64,000 nt of DNA, taken from NCBI RefSeq assembly GCF_002272825.1, contig NZ_MLAM01000003.1, positions 62,001-126,000 of the forward strand, given 5' to 3'. The position numbers were made by a program, and so were the translations under genes. How positions within the stretch are numbered: position 1 is the stretch's first letter; each line of letters begins with the position of its first letter. Source of the stretch: Helicobacter sp. 11S02596-1 (GTDB lineage: Bacteria > Campylobacterota > Campylobacteria > Campylobacterales > Helicobacteraceae). The notes below the pieces were generated by a model, which did not search any database, had not been told where the DNA came from, and was given only the letters and a program-made list of their open reading frames with translations. This document shows positions 47,487 through 57,210 of this stretch, piece after piece.

Positions 47487-47987
47487 TTGGAACAAGAATT
47501 AGTATTAGGAACAAATACCCTCATTACCTCAAAAACAGACTTACGAGGAAGAATTATTTATTGCAATCAAGATTTTATCGATTATGCCGGGCTGTCAGAA
47601 GGCGAGCTTATCAACAAGCCTCACAATATCATCCGACACCCTGATATGCCCAAGACCGTCTTTAGCCTGCTGTGGGATTATGTCAAAAGTGGAAAAGAAA
47701 TTTTTGCTTTTGTCAAAAACAAATCCAAAGATAACCAGTTTTATTGGGTATTTGCCAATGTTACCCCCAGTCTGGATATTCAAAACAATATCATTGGCTA
47801 TTATTCTGTCAGGCGCAAGCCCAATCCCAAAGCCATTCAGGTTATTTCTGACATCTACGCCCAAATGGTCGAAGTCGAAAAAACCCAAGGCATAACCGGA
47901 GGAAGCCAAATCCTCAAAAATCTCTGCGAAAAATTCAACAAACCCTATAATCAGGTCATATTTGACTTGCAAAAGGATCACAAATGA
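47487..47987 (+). CDS. Second PAS-domain CetB-like sensor
   Basis: A 166-residue paralogue of the preceding gene, about 65% identical by eye in the shared blocks (IITYCN/IIYCN, KPHNIIRHPDMPKTVF). Start is TTG 47487: AAGGAG ends 6 bases upstream and the length then equals that of the paralogue; the further upstream ATG at 47376 would add 37 residues unlike the family. Its stop overlaps the receptor start (ATGA), so it is coupled to the CetA-like gene. Confidence 0.83.
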   Translation: MEQELVLGTNTLITSKTDLRGRIIYCNQDFIDYAGLSEGELINKPHNIIRHPDMPKTVFSLLWDYVKSGKEIFAFVKNKSKDNQFYWVFANVTPSLDIQNNIIGYYSVRRKPNPKAIQVISDIYAQMVEVEKTQGITGGSQILKNLCEKFNKPYNQVIFDLQKDHK

Positions 47988-49380
47988 ATACTAAAATTTC
48001 AATTATTGCCATTTTGATTAGCCTTGTTGGTATTGTTTGCAATACATTATTCAATCCACAAGGATTAGGAATCATCATCGTTGATGGGATCTTTGTCCTC
48101 TTGATGGTGCTAGGTGCGATAAGTATCTATCAGGATAGTCGCCAAGAAAAAATCATTCAAAAAATCCTTGATGTCTCCAGATGTTTCAAAGAAGGCAATT
48201 TTGAAAGCCGTATCATTGAACCAAGCGGATCAGAAGACATCGTGCATATCGCAGCTAATATCAATGACTTGCTCGATCATCTCGAAGCATTTTTGCGTGA
48301 AATCAATACGTCACTAGAAGCATCTTCAAAAAATGAATTTTATAGAAAAGGCATTGAAGATGGTCTCAAAGGCACATTTGTGCAAAATATCCGCAGTATC
48401 AATAATGTCCTTAAGATTATTGAAAAAAATTCAAAAGAAAACACGAAAAATGCCCTTTCAAAATCTCTAATGGATGTCAATCTCGACAGCCAGAACAATA
48501 ACTTGACAAAAATATCTGATGAGCTGGGAAGCGATGTTGAATTAATGCACGATGTCGATAAGCGTATCCAAATCATCAAAACCCTTTCTAACGAAAGCAA
48601 AAGCGATGTCGCCTCCATCACAGATTCTATCAATAACCTAATGGTCTTGATGGATGAAAGCAACGCTGCGATTTCAGGATTTGCACAAAAATCCCAAGAT
48701 ATTGGCAATGTTATCCAGCTCATCATCGACATCGCCACCCAAACCAATCTCCTAGCACTCAATGCCAGCATAGAGCAGCTAGGGCGGGCGAGCACGGCAA
48801 AGGCTTTGCCGTCGTAGCTGATGAAATCAGAAAGCTTGCTGAAAAAACCCACAAAGCCACCAATGAGATCTCTATCGCCATCCAAACAATGCAACAAGAA
48901 GTCGATAGTATCCAAACCAGTAGCGAGCAGGTTTATCAAATCGCTAACACCTCACAAGAAAAAATCACCGACTTCAATGTCGTTTTTGATGGGATGGAAC
49001 AAAACAGCAACGAACTTTCCAGTGTGTTCGTCCAGCTTTCCAAGCACCTCATTTTAAGCATTACCAAACTCGATCACATCCTATACAAATCCCATATTTA
49101 CCTTAGCCTCAATCACCAAAGTCAAAGTCAAAATTTTGATAAAAATCCCATTTCACCGCTTTTTGACAACGAAGAAACAAAAAATATCTTGCACCATTTT
49201 ATTTCTGAAAACGATCTGCTTAAAATCAAAAATGAGGTTTCCAAGCACTCTCAAAGTGCGATTGCTGCGATTTCAAATGAAATCACCCCAGAAGTTGCCA
49301 AACAAATCCTTGCAGACATTCAAAGCTTGGAATCTCAAAGTAAAATACTTTTTGAAAAACTCGAAGTCAAGGATGCCTAA
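47984..49380 (+). pseudogene. CetA-like chemoreceptor, single-base frameshift
   Basis: Methyl-accepting protein with two N-terminal TM segments (IIAILISLVGIVCNTLF; IIIVDGIFVLLMVLGAISIY), a HAMP-like region and the signalling domain, with no periplasmic sensor. The first frame ends at 48817 after [15 protein letters not shown]. The next frame continues [20 protein letters not shown] to a stop at 49380. One G is missing after 48775 (family reads IEAARAGE), exactly at the conserved hairpin tip. The C-terminal part ([16 protein letters not shown]) resembles a CZB domain lacking its Cys. Real mutation or sequence error cannot be told apart. Confidence 0.85.
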
Positions 49381-49390
49381 AAAAATATTT

Positions 49391-50104
49391 TCAAGCTTGC
49401 TTGATTCTCTCCAAAAAATCCCTTGCTTGTTGCAAGGCTTTTTTGCGATGAGAGATTTTGTTTTTTTCGCACGCTTCTATCTCCCCAAGCGTGCATTCAT
49501 AGCCTGTTGGGACAAACAAAGGGTCATAACCAAATCCATTTTGTCCTCTGGGCTTATCAATGACTTTACCCTCAAGCTCCCCTCTAAAAACTTTTTCGAC
49601 CCGCCTACCTCCAATATTTCCGACCAAAGCAATCGTAGCCACAAAATGCGCACGTGAGACACAAACTCCTTTTTCACAGAGATTGGCAATCAAATGTTTG
49701 ATATTCTCGCTATCTGACGCACTCCCGGAGATACCTTTAGCAAGATTGGCATATCGGGCGCTATATATCCCAGGCGCCCCACCCAGAGCCTCCACACACA
49801 AACCGCTATCATCACTCATCACGACACAATCATCGCCCATCACCCCGATTTTGCCTTTTTGTGTCCCATCTGGCAAATCGCTCAAATTTTTGCCTATATT
49901 TTTTTCGAGTGCTTCATAAAAACTTCTAGCTTTGATCAAGGCATTTTCCTCAAATGTAGCGCCATTTTCTTCAATATCAAGCCGATTAAAAAATTCAGAA
50001 ACCTCACTGCCTGCAACAATCTCTTGATCGCAAAAAATCTTTTGGATTTCTTTGATCTTGCCCTGATTAGAACTCCCGATAAAAATTTTGATTCTTTTTT
50101 CCAT
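49391..50104 (-). CDS. rdgB: Non-canonical purine NTP pyrophosphatase (RdgB/HAM1)
   Basis: 237 residues, hydrolyses (d)ITP and XTP. N-terminal IGSSNQGKIKEI, central DDSGLCVEALGGAPGIYSARY, and the C-terminal GFGYDPLFVP and SHRKKAL motifs are all present. Somewhat longer than E. coli RdgB because of an insert near residue 60. Convergent with the receptor gene at 10 bases. Confidence 0.95.
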   Translation of the reverse strand: MEKRIKIFIGSSNQGKIKEIQKIFCDQEIVAGSEVSEFFNRLDIEENGATFEENALIKARSFYEALEKNIGKNLSDLPDGTQKGKIGVMGDDCVVMSDDSGLCVEALGGAPGIYSARYANLAKGISGSASDSENIKHLIANLCEKGVCVSRAHFVATIALVGNIGGRRVEKVFRGELEGKVIDKPRGQNGFGYDPLFVPTGYECTLGEIEACEKNKISHRKKALQQARDFLERIKQA

Positions 50105-50254
50105 TTTTGATACCTTTATTATTCAAATTTTTCTGACATTTTTCACTATTTTGCCCACGATTTTACTCGCCATTTCCTCACCAGCAATAAAATCCATCAA
50201 ACTTTTTTGGTTATAATCATAACAAAAACAACCCATTTTATAAGGTCTGCTTTA

Positions 50255-51610
50255 ATGATAAAAAATACACTACCCCTCACCGGAATCGCTGTGCTTAGAT
50301 TTTTGGGACTTTTTATCGTCCTGCCTGTCATCTCGCTTTACGCTGTTAGTTTCAACGCCTCCCCGTTGATGTTAGGGCTTGCTGTCGGCGGGGCTTACCT
50401 CACGCAAGTGATTTTCCAAACCCCCATCGGTATCGCTAGCGACCACATCGATCGAAAAAAAATCGTGATGTTGGGATTATTTGTCTTTATGGTTGGCTCG
50501 ATCATCTGTGCGTTAGCCCATACGATTGAAATGCTTGTCATCGGCAGGCTCATTCAGGGAGCTGGGGCAGTCGGCGGGGTCGTGAGTGCGCAGATCACAG
50601 ATCTTGTCAGAGAGGAGCAACGCACCAAAGCGATGGCGATTATGGGTGGGGGGATTTTTGCCAGCTTTACGCTTGCGATGTTGATTGGGCCTATCATCGG
50701 GGCAAATCTGGGGGCAAACTGGCTTTTTGGGATCACGGCATTTTTGACGCTGTGTTCGATGATTTTGCTGGCTACCAAAGTCCCTGATACCCCAAAAATC
50801 ACTTATTCATTCGAAGATAGACCCAGCTGGAAAGAAACCCTAAAAGACAAAAATCTTTGGATCATCAATCTCAGCTCATTTTTTGAAAAAACATTGATGA
50901 CCTTGATTTTTGTAATCATCCCTCTGGTGATTGTGAGCGAATTTGGGATGAGCGAAGAAAGTCTATGGAAAATCTACACACCCGGTGCAATCATCGGGGT
51001 TTTGGCGATGGCGCCTGCGAGCATTATTGCAGAAAAATACGGCAAATCAAAACTCGTGATGTTTATTGGCACGGCAATGTTTTTGCTCGCCTATGCCTGC
51101 ATTTCTTTTTCTGATACCGATCTATCCTCGCCCAAAATCTGGCTTTTTATCACGGGTGTGATGATTTTCTTTGTTGGTTTTGCGACCTTAGAGCCCATTA
51201 TGCAGTCTTTGGCAAGCAAATACGCCAAAGCCCACCAGAGAGGCACAGCACTGGGGATATTTACGACTTATGGCTATGTCGGCTCATTTGTAGGCGGGAC
51301 TGCTGGGGGCGTGCTTTATCATTTTCTTGGCGTAGAAAAGCTCGCATTATGCGTAGTATGCGTGTGTATCCTCTGGATAATCACACTTTTTTGGCTCAAA
51401 AACCCCGCCAAACAAAAAAATATTTATCTCCCGCTTGATACTTATCATCAAGAAAAATTCAAAGCCATCAACGAAGCACCCGGTATTATCGAATGGTATG
51501 TGAATCAAACCGAAAATATCATCATCATAAAATACGACGCCCAAACCCGCACCGAAAATGAAATCATAGAGCTATGTGCGCCATTTAAAGCCAAAAAGGA
51601 TAGCCATTGA
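50255..51610 (+). CDS. MFS efflux-type transporter with C-terminal extension
   Basis: A 451-residue, 12-TM major facilitator. Start 50255 follows AAGGTCTGC and opens into TM1 (LTGIAVLRFLGLFIVLPVI). Loop 2-3 motif SDHIDRKKIVMLGL and motif C-like GAGAVGGVVSAQITDLVREEQRTKAM (split) mark a drug:H+ antiporter type. The last 70 residues (IYLPLDTYHQEKF to CAPFK) form a soluble tail. Related H. pylori genes were annotated as TetA(P)-like; the substrate here is unknown. Overlaps ttcA. Confidence 0.83.
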   Translation: MIKNTLPLTGIAVLRFLGLFIVLPVISLYAVSFNASPLMLGLAVGGAYLTQVIFQTPIGIASDHIDRKKIVMLGLFVFMVGSIICALAHTIEMLVIGRLIQGAGAVGGVVSAQITDLVREEQRTKAMAIMGGGIFASFTLAMLIGPIIGANLGANWLFGITAFLTLCSMILLATKVPDTPKITYSFEDRPSWKETLKDKNLWIINLSSFFEKTLMTLIFVIIPLVIVSEFGMSEESLWKIYTPGAIIGVLAMAPASIIAEKYGKSKLVMFIGTAMFLLAYACISFSDTDLSSPKIWLFITGVMIFFVGFATLEPIMQSLASKYAKAHQRGTALGIFTTYGYVGSFVGGTAGGVLYHFLGVEKLALCVVCVCILWIITLFWLKNPAKQKNIYLPLDTYHQEKFKAINEAPGIIEWYVNQTENIIIIKYDAQTRTENEIIELCAPFKAKKDSH

Positions 51611-52395
51611 CACAAGCAATCACACCAAAAACCCAAAAATACGAAATCAGCAAAAAAATCCTCAGCACCGTAGGGAAAACCAACGCCGAATATGGGCTGA
51701 TCCAAGAGGGCGACAAGGTTCTACTCGGGCTTAGCGGGGGAAAAGACTCTATCCTTTTGGCGTGTATTTTAGAAAGAATGCAACGCCACGCCCCATTTAA
51801 TTTTGAATTTAAAGCCGTTACGATCCATTATGGATTGGGCGAGAAATTCGATTGGCTCACGCAATTATGCCAACGACAAGGTATCCCGCACGAAATCGCC
51901 TACACCACGATTGCTGATACCATCAAAGAAAAACGGCGCGAGGGGAGTTCGTATTGTAGTTTTTGCTCGCGAATGCGCCGGGGGTCGCTGTATTCTAAGG
52001 CTCTCGAGTTGGGCTACAACAAGGTTGCCATCGCCCATCATCTCGATGATGCAGCAGAGAGCTTTTTTATGAATCTCACTTATAATGGCTCTTTGCGGAG
52101 TATGTCGCCCATTTATCGGGCTGAAAATGGTCTCCACGTTATCCGCCCGCTTATCCACATACGCGAAAGACAAACCATTGATTTTGTCAAATCGCAAAAT
52201 ATCCCCACAGCGCCCGATTGCAACTGCCCTGCAAAACAGCCCGATTCTGACAAGCCCCCTATCGCAAGGCTTGCGACCAAAAACTTCCTCGCACAGATGG
52301 AAGCGAGTAATCCTGAATTTTTCAAATCCCTCAAAAATGCCTTTTGTAACCTGCACGCAGAAAGCTTTAGCGACAAAAATCATTTGCATTTGTAA
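51607..52395 (+). CDS. ttcA: tRNA 2-thiocytidine(32) synthetase TtcA
   Basis: A 262-residue ATP-dependent Fe-S enzyme that thiolates C32 of tRNA. PP-loop LSGGKDS near residue 42, first Cys pair in YCSFCSRMRRG, third Cys in TAPDCNCPAKQP. Start is TTG 51607, overlapping the MFS stop by 4 bases, with AAGGATAG upstream. Repeat array 5 begins after its stop. Confidence 0.92.
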   Translation: MTQAITPKTQKYEISKKILSTVGKTNAEYGLIQEGDKVLLGLSGGKDSILLACILERMQRHAPFNFEFKAVTIHYGLGEKFDWLTQLCQRQGIPHEIAYTTIADTIKEKRREGSSYCSFCSRMRRGSLYSKALELGYNKVAIAHHLDDAAESFFMNLTYNGSLRSMSPIYRAENGLHVIRPLIHIRERQTIDFVKSQNIPTAPDCNCPAKQPDSDKPPIARLATKNFLAQMEASNPEFFKSLKNAFCNLHAESFSDKNHLHL

Positions 52396-52535
52396 TATGT
52401 TTTCATTATGCTTACTCAATTCAGTTTTTTAAACTGAATCTGAAGATCACTCACAGGGAATGAATCCCTGTTTGTTCCTAAAGCTACCATCTCATATTCA
52501 AGCAAGCTTGAATATTGGAGATAGGTTTCTAAGGT
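52396..52535 (+). repeat. A-unit, complete
   Basis: Hairpin 1 at 52420-52440 (ATTCAGTTT / AAACTGAAT), hairpin 2 at 52453-52471 (ACAGGGA / TCCCTGT), hairpin 3 at 52489-52522 (ATCTCATATTCAAG / CTTGAATAT...GAGAT). Begins with TTTTCATTATGCTTACTC 3 bases after the ttcA stop. Confidence 0.87.
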
Positions 52536-52648
52536 TTTGAAAATCCTATCCGCTAACAAAAAAGCTATCTACGCTTTTTCATCTGGAATTATTAAGGGGG
52601 CGTGACAGGGGTTTTTACCCGCCCGCCCATTGTTTAAGGGGCTTTCTT

Positions 52649-52708
52649 GACCCGCCCACCCATAAAGGGCGGTCTTCGCAATTCTAAGCTTTTATGGGTG
52701 GGCGGGTC
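52649..52708. repeat. Perfect 18-base inverted repeat
   Basis: Arms GACCCGCCCACCCATAAA and TTTATGGGTGGGCGGGTC are exact complements, with a 24-base loop. A collapsed version occurs at 15624-15650 in array 1. It could act as a very stable hairpin; there is no T-run typical of a terminator. Confidence 0.85.
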
Positions 52709-53298
52709 AGCCTAGTCCCTTTCTAGCGAGTATGAGAAACAATTATTAGAAAACATCGCTATGGAAAAGAATTATTATTTTTTACTCGATTCGGGTTAAA
52801 GCCCGAATCTGAAGACCGCTCCCGCCAATTGAATCGGTGTTCGCTCCTAAAGTATGGGCGTATGGTATGCTCCCAAAGTCGCATATCGCCATCGCCGTGC
52901 GGAGCTAGTGAAGCCAAGCAGTTGGCTTAACCTTAACGCTCCTCCTATTAAAAATATTCACTTATATCCACTTTTTGGATACCAAAACCAAAAAATTCCT
53001 AACACTCCCCTACCCCAAGCACCAGATAATAGGCAATAAAAATATTCTCAATAAAAAATATTTTTTAAATTATCTATAATTCCCTCAAATTACGAAATAT
53101 GATGATTCAAAAAATCAATAATTACTAGTAATTTATAAAAAAATTTAAAAAATACCTTGAAATAAATTCAATTTTATGCTTAAATGCCGATAAAATAATA
53201 TAGCTTATTATTATTGTAACTTATAGTTGCCTAATCTGATTGATTGGAATCGCCCATCGGCCAATCAAATTTTTAAATTTTACAAAAAGGATTTCTCA

Positions 53299-56200
53299 AT
53301 GATGTCTCCAACACCATCGTTTTTTTCGCTATTTGTTCGTGTTAAAAAACTTTCAAGAAATGCCACAGGCTTTTTAGGCTATTCTCTGGGGGGGGGGGGG
53401 CAGAGTGCTTTTCCCTCTCAAGAGTTTCTAAGGGGGCAAGCGATGTTAGCCCCAAATCCCCACAAACCAATCTCTAAACAACAAAAACATTTTCCATCCC
53501 CTCATTATTTTATAAAATTTTTACCATCTGGCAAATTTTTATTATCTGGCGTGCTGGCTACCTTGTTAGCCCAGCCACTTTTTAGTCAAGATGAAACCAT
53601 TTCTGATGGCAAACATAAAAGTGATACAGATACGATTAAAACTACTACTACCAAGACCTTTACTGCTGGGGGAGAAGCAGGCACTTTTAACGTGCAAGCA
53701 GGTGGCAAACTCACCATCGCAGGCGAAAGTGGTAAATTGGGTCATTTATATATACAAGGAGGCGATGTTGTCCTTGATGTCAAAAACTTCACCATCGGCA
53801 AGCCGGGCATAAAAGATTGGGTTGCGATTGGCGGGGGTTATGGCATTAATAGCGCTACTGATGGCGGGACAAATGGCACTATCCATATCAAAAACTTTGA
53901 ATCCTCTACGATTTATGGGGATATCCTATATACCGGAAATGCTTTTTATCACGATGAAAGCAGCGTTACAGAAGACAAGAAAAAAGAAGGTTTTTATTTT
54001 TCTAGCAAATCCAAGCTTATTGGGAATATTAAGAGTTTTGTAATTAATGGCAATAATAAAGCTAAAGATATAAATTTTACCTTTGATGATTCGATGATGG
54101 TAGGGAATATCGAGACTGAGGTCGGTCCTGACAACGCTCTAACACAAACAGCTTCTGTGCATTTTAAAAATCACGCTTCATTACTAGGCAATTTCGATAC
54201 AAAAAGAGCTGATAAAACCATAGCAGATTTTAATGAATCCTTTATGGTGGGTAATATCAATGCAACAGGAAGCCAATTTTCCACCAATGACATAACATTC
54301 ACTTCTATTGCTTCCCTAACGACTGAAAAATTTAAAACCGCTGGGGAGTTGCTATTAGGGCATATCAATCACACCGGGACTTATACCTCCGAGCAAAAAC
54401 CTCTCGTAACGGGTTATGAATTCACAGATCTAAACGCGCACCCAGAAGATCTCTTGGCTTACCTGGCTACTGCGGGTATATCAGCTTTCAAAGGCGATAT
54501 TACTGCGAATAATGGCACAAATAATGTCGATTTTAGCAATGCTCTTTATCTCGGGGGCAAGATCGAAGCTAATGATCCCAAATCTAGTATGGCGAACGCA
54601 CAATCGACCAACAATATCACCATTGATATTGACGATAATTTTGCAAAGGGCTTTCAAGGCAACTATATCCTCCCTACTATCCTTACGCGACAATCCCCCG
54701 TGTTTGATGTCTTTACTAATAGTAGCAATGCTACCAACAATATCGCCCTATCCGGCAAGGTCAAAGGCACAGGGCGTGTCCATTATAATGCAGGAAAAAC
54801 CTATCTTATCTTAGCAGATAAGCGAGATGGCACGCTCACACCCGGCACTACGAATATCGCCGAAAAATCTGGGACAGATAAAACACCCCAAATCAATGGC
54901 TACACCTATGAAGATGGCGTGCTTATCACATTTGATAGCACAAAAGCCGATACGCTTTTGAGCAGCTATCGGGATATGTTCCCTGAAAATCTCGCCACCC
55001 TAGAGATCGACAAAATGACTACGGACAAAGTTTATAAAGCCAATCTAGGCGGTATTTTAGTTGGGGAGATCGAATCCCTCAAAAAAGGCGCGGATGCAAC
55101 CAAACACTATGAAGCCAATGTGTTGCCTGGCTCGGTATTTATCGGTAAGCTCAATATCGAAGATATCGGCATTAATATCAATCTGGAAAAAGGTGCGAAG
55201 CTCATCTTAAGCAATAATTCCAAAATCGAAGAACTCAGCAATAGTAGCCATTTTGTCGATGAAGCGTTGCTATATAAAGACACGCTCCGACAAACAAATA
55301 ATACGATCATTGACCTAGCCACAGGGGGCAAAACCCAAGCAAATATAGGCAAACGCACCGATAATTTTAGCACGCTCACCATCAAAACTGCTAAGAGCTT
55401 GGAAAATGTCATCTTCCGTGTGGGCTTTAATCCTGAGGCTAATCACGCCGATACTGCGGATAAAAAAGCTGACCATATCATCATCGAGGGTGTTAAAGCG
55501 CCCGATGGGGCTGGCTTTAGCGTGCTAGAAAACTATATCCAGCTCTATCAAGATTACAAAGATCTTTTTATCGGGGATTTGCGGACAAAAAACATCCTCG
55601 TCGCTTCGGTCCAAAACACGCTTGGCGATGATGGGAGTATCAAAGATGATGGCAAAGGCGTGCGCCCGGGCGTGGTTTTTAAAACCTTGCCTACAGATTT
55701 TGGCTTTGAGACATTCATCACCAAGCTCACCAGCACAACCGGCGAAAAATCTGATGGCACAACTGCAAGCGATGGTGATGATAAATTTACCAACTACTAT
55801 GTAACCTCTATTACAGCTCGTGTCAATGAAGAGCACGAAGACACAGGCAAGGGGGCATTAGGCTCGAATCTCTCTGTCTTCTTAGCCAATATCAATAATA
55901 TCAATAAACGCTTAGGCGAACTCCGTGATAATCCTGCCACACAAGGCGTATGGGCAAGGGTATTTAATGGGATGAGCCATAGCAATATAGGCGAATCCCT
56001 CCAGAGCCTCTCTACAAACTTCCAAGCAGGCTATGACTATGCCTTTGGTCACAATGATGCCCGCTCGATTGTCGGTCTTGCCTTTTCTTATGGCTACAAT
56101 AGCCTATCTTCAAATGCCTTTGGTGGCAATAGCAATCTCTTTGAAATAGGGGCGTATTATTCCTTTATCCAAGAAGATGCCAAAGGCTGGGGGGTCTATA

Positions 56201-57210
56201 GTGATACGATCTTGAAAACCGGCTATATCCTCAATAATCTCAGTCTCAAAGACAATGCCATCACGTTTGAAAATACGCTCAACTCGCAAGCCATCTCACT
56301 AGGTGAGGAAGTGGGCTATCGCTTTAATTTCTATCTCAACCCTAAAAGTGCGCCCACCAGACACGCGATCTATCTTGAGCCTAGTGCTGAATTTATCGCA
56401 GGCTATATCACAGGGGGCAAACTAGAAGAAAAAGCCTCTGGGAATTTCCTCAAAGGAAGCATTGCAAATATCTTCGATATCCGTGCCAAGCTAGGTGGGA
56501 CACTAGGCTATAGCCTACTAACCCAAAAGAATCGCACGGATTTTAGGCTAGGGGCATTTTATGTGGGCGATTATTTTGCTGGGGGCAAGATGGATTTTGA
56601 AACCAACCATACCAAAGCCAATGCCAATCTTAAGAGCAACCATATGGCATTGCTTTCAGTGGGTGTAAATTCGTTTATCACCAAAGATGTCCGGCTCTAT
56701 CTCGATGTTGATGCGGGCTTTGGGGGGCAAACCTACAATCAAGACTATTTGGTATCTCTTGGCGGGCGCTATAGCTTTGGAAAGCAAATAGCCATCAAAC
56801 ACCCCGCTAGAGCAGAAAATAAACAAAATACGCCAAACTTTGAGAAAAACCTCACACCCGAGCAAAGAAGAGTGCTAAAAAACAAACAAGTCCTTGTCTT
56901 TAAAGGAAGCAATAAAACGCATTGTCAAGGCTGTGAGCCTGAAGCGGGGTATTATTTCTTGATCGCAGATATTTCTATCAACAACAAAGCCCAAGCAAGC
57001 GCTGTGGCAAATATCCTAAAAAACTATGAATATCGCAGCTACCAGTATAAAGACCTTGCAGGCGCTGTCAAAACCCGCTATCTTGTTGGGCCATTTAAAA
57101 ATGTTGATGAACTCATCAAAACCAAACCCTTTGCTGATGGGCTATCCCGACAAATCTATAATAACTCTAGTGCTTATACGATTGTGTATGAAGTCAGGGA
57201 TGGGAAGTGA
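53299..57210 (+). CDS. Autotransporter 2 with poly-G tract and C-terminal SPOR-like domain
   Basis: 1303 residues from ATG 53299 (AAAAGGATTTCTCA upstream). Thirteen G residues (53388-53400) encode Leu-Gly4 at residues 30-34; in frame here. The signal peptide is unusually far in (core FLLSGVLATLLAQPLFS, residues 80-96). An alternative start at ATG 53443, after the tract, has a weaker AAGGGGG site and would remove the phase dependence. Passenger about 100-870 (Asn/Thr/Gly-rich, beta-helix-like); barrel about 880-1165 (GVWARVFNGMSHSNI to GGRYSFGK). It does not end with the barrel: a 45-residue linker and an about 100-residue SPOR-like domain follow (YYFLIADISINNKAQASAV, RYLVGPFKNVDELIK), with a CQGC pair between. 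SPOR domains bind glycan strands, so the tail may anchor the barrel to peptidoglycan. Confidence 0.88.
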   Translation: MMSPTPSFFSLFVRVKKLSRNATGFLGYSLGGGGQSAFPSQEFLRGQAMLAPNPHKPISKQQKHFPSPHYFIKFLPSGKFLLSGVLATLLAQPLFSQDETISDGKHKSDTDTIKTTTTKTFTAGGEAGTFNVQAGGKLTIAGESGKLGHLYIQGGDVVLDVKNFTIGKPGIKDWVAIGGGYGINSATDGGTNGTIHIKNFESSTIYGDILYTGNAFYHDESSVTEDKKKEGFYFSSKSKLIGNIKSFVINGNNKAKDINFTFDDSMMVGNIETEVGPDNALTQTASVHFKNHASLLGNFDTKRADKTIADFNESFMVGNINATGSQFSTNDITFTSIASLTTEKFKTAGELLLGHINHTGTYTSEQKPLVTGYEFTDLNAHPEDLLAYLATAGISAFKGDITANNGTNNVDFSNALYLGGKIEANDPKSSMANAQSTNNITIDIDDNFAKGFQGNYILPTILTRQSPVFDVFTNSSNATNNIALSGKVKGTGRVHYNAGKTYLILADKRDGTLTPGTTNIAEKSGTDKTPQINGYTYEDGVLITFDSTKADTLLSSYRDMFPENLATLEIDKMTTDKVYKANLGGILVGEIESLKKGADATKHYEANVLPGSVFIGKLNIEDIGININLEKGAKLILSNNSKIEELSNSSHFVDEALLYKDTLRQTNNTIIDLATGGKTQANIGKRTDNFSTLTIKTAKSLENVIFRVGFNPEANHADTADKKADHIIIEGVKAPDGAGFSVLENYIQLYQDYKDLFIGDLRTKNILVASVQNTLGDDGSIKDDGKGVRPGVVFKTLPTDFGFETFITKLTSTTGEKSDGTTASDGDDKFTNYYVTSITARVNEEHEDTGKGALGSNLSVFLANINNINKRLGELRDNPATQGVWARVFNGMSHSNIGESLQSLSTNFQAGYDYAFGHNDARSIVGLAFSYGYNSLSSNAFGGNSNLFEIGAYYSFIQEDAKGWGVYSDTILKTGYILNNLSLKDNAITFENTLNSQAISLGEEVGYRFNFYLNPKSAPTRHAIYLEPSAEFIAGYITGGKLEEKASGNFLKGSIANIFDIRAKLGGTLGYSLLTQKNRTDFRLGAFYVGDYFAGGKMDFETNHTKANANLKSNHMALLSVGVNSFITKDVRLYLDVDAGFGGQTYNQDYLVSLGGRYSFGKQIAIKHPARAENKQNTPNFEKNLTPEQRRVLKNKQVLVFKGSNKTHCQGCEPEAGYYFLIADISINNKAQASAVANILKNYEYRSYQYKDLAGAVKTRYLVGPFKNVDELIKTKPFADGLSRQIYNNSSAYTIVYEVRDGK
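53388..53400 (+). repeat. G13 homopolymer inside autotransporter 2
   Basis: Thirteen consecutive G, flanked by TTCTCT and CAGAGT. A gain or loss of bases not divisible by three would stop translation shortly after from the 53299 start. Confidence 0.95.

Larger units (their letters stand above)
52396..53040. repeat. Structured-repeat array 5 (between ttcA and autotransporter 2)
   Basis: Order: complete A-unit (52396-52535), C module (52549-52645, ATCTACGC then GGGGGCGTGACAGGGG), a large perfect inverted repeat with 18-base arms (52649-52666 and 52691-52708), D module (CTAGTCCCTTTCTAGCGAG, 52711-52770), A-unit with hairpins 1-2 (52780-52858) and a minus B module (52858-52970). 53041-53298 is A/T-rich leader of the autotransporter with no repeat. 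Confidence 0.85.
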
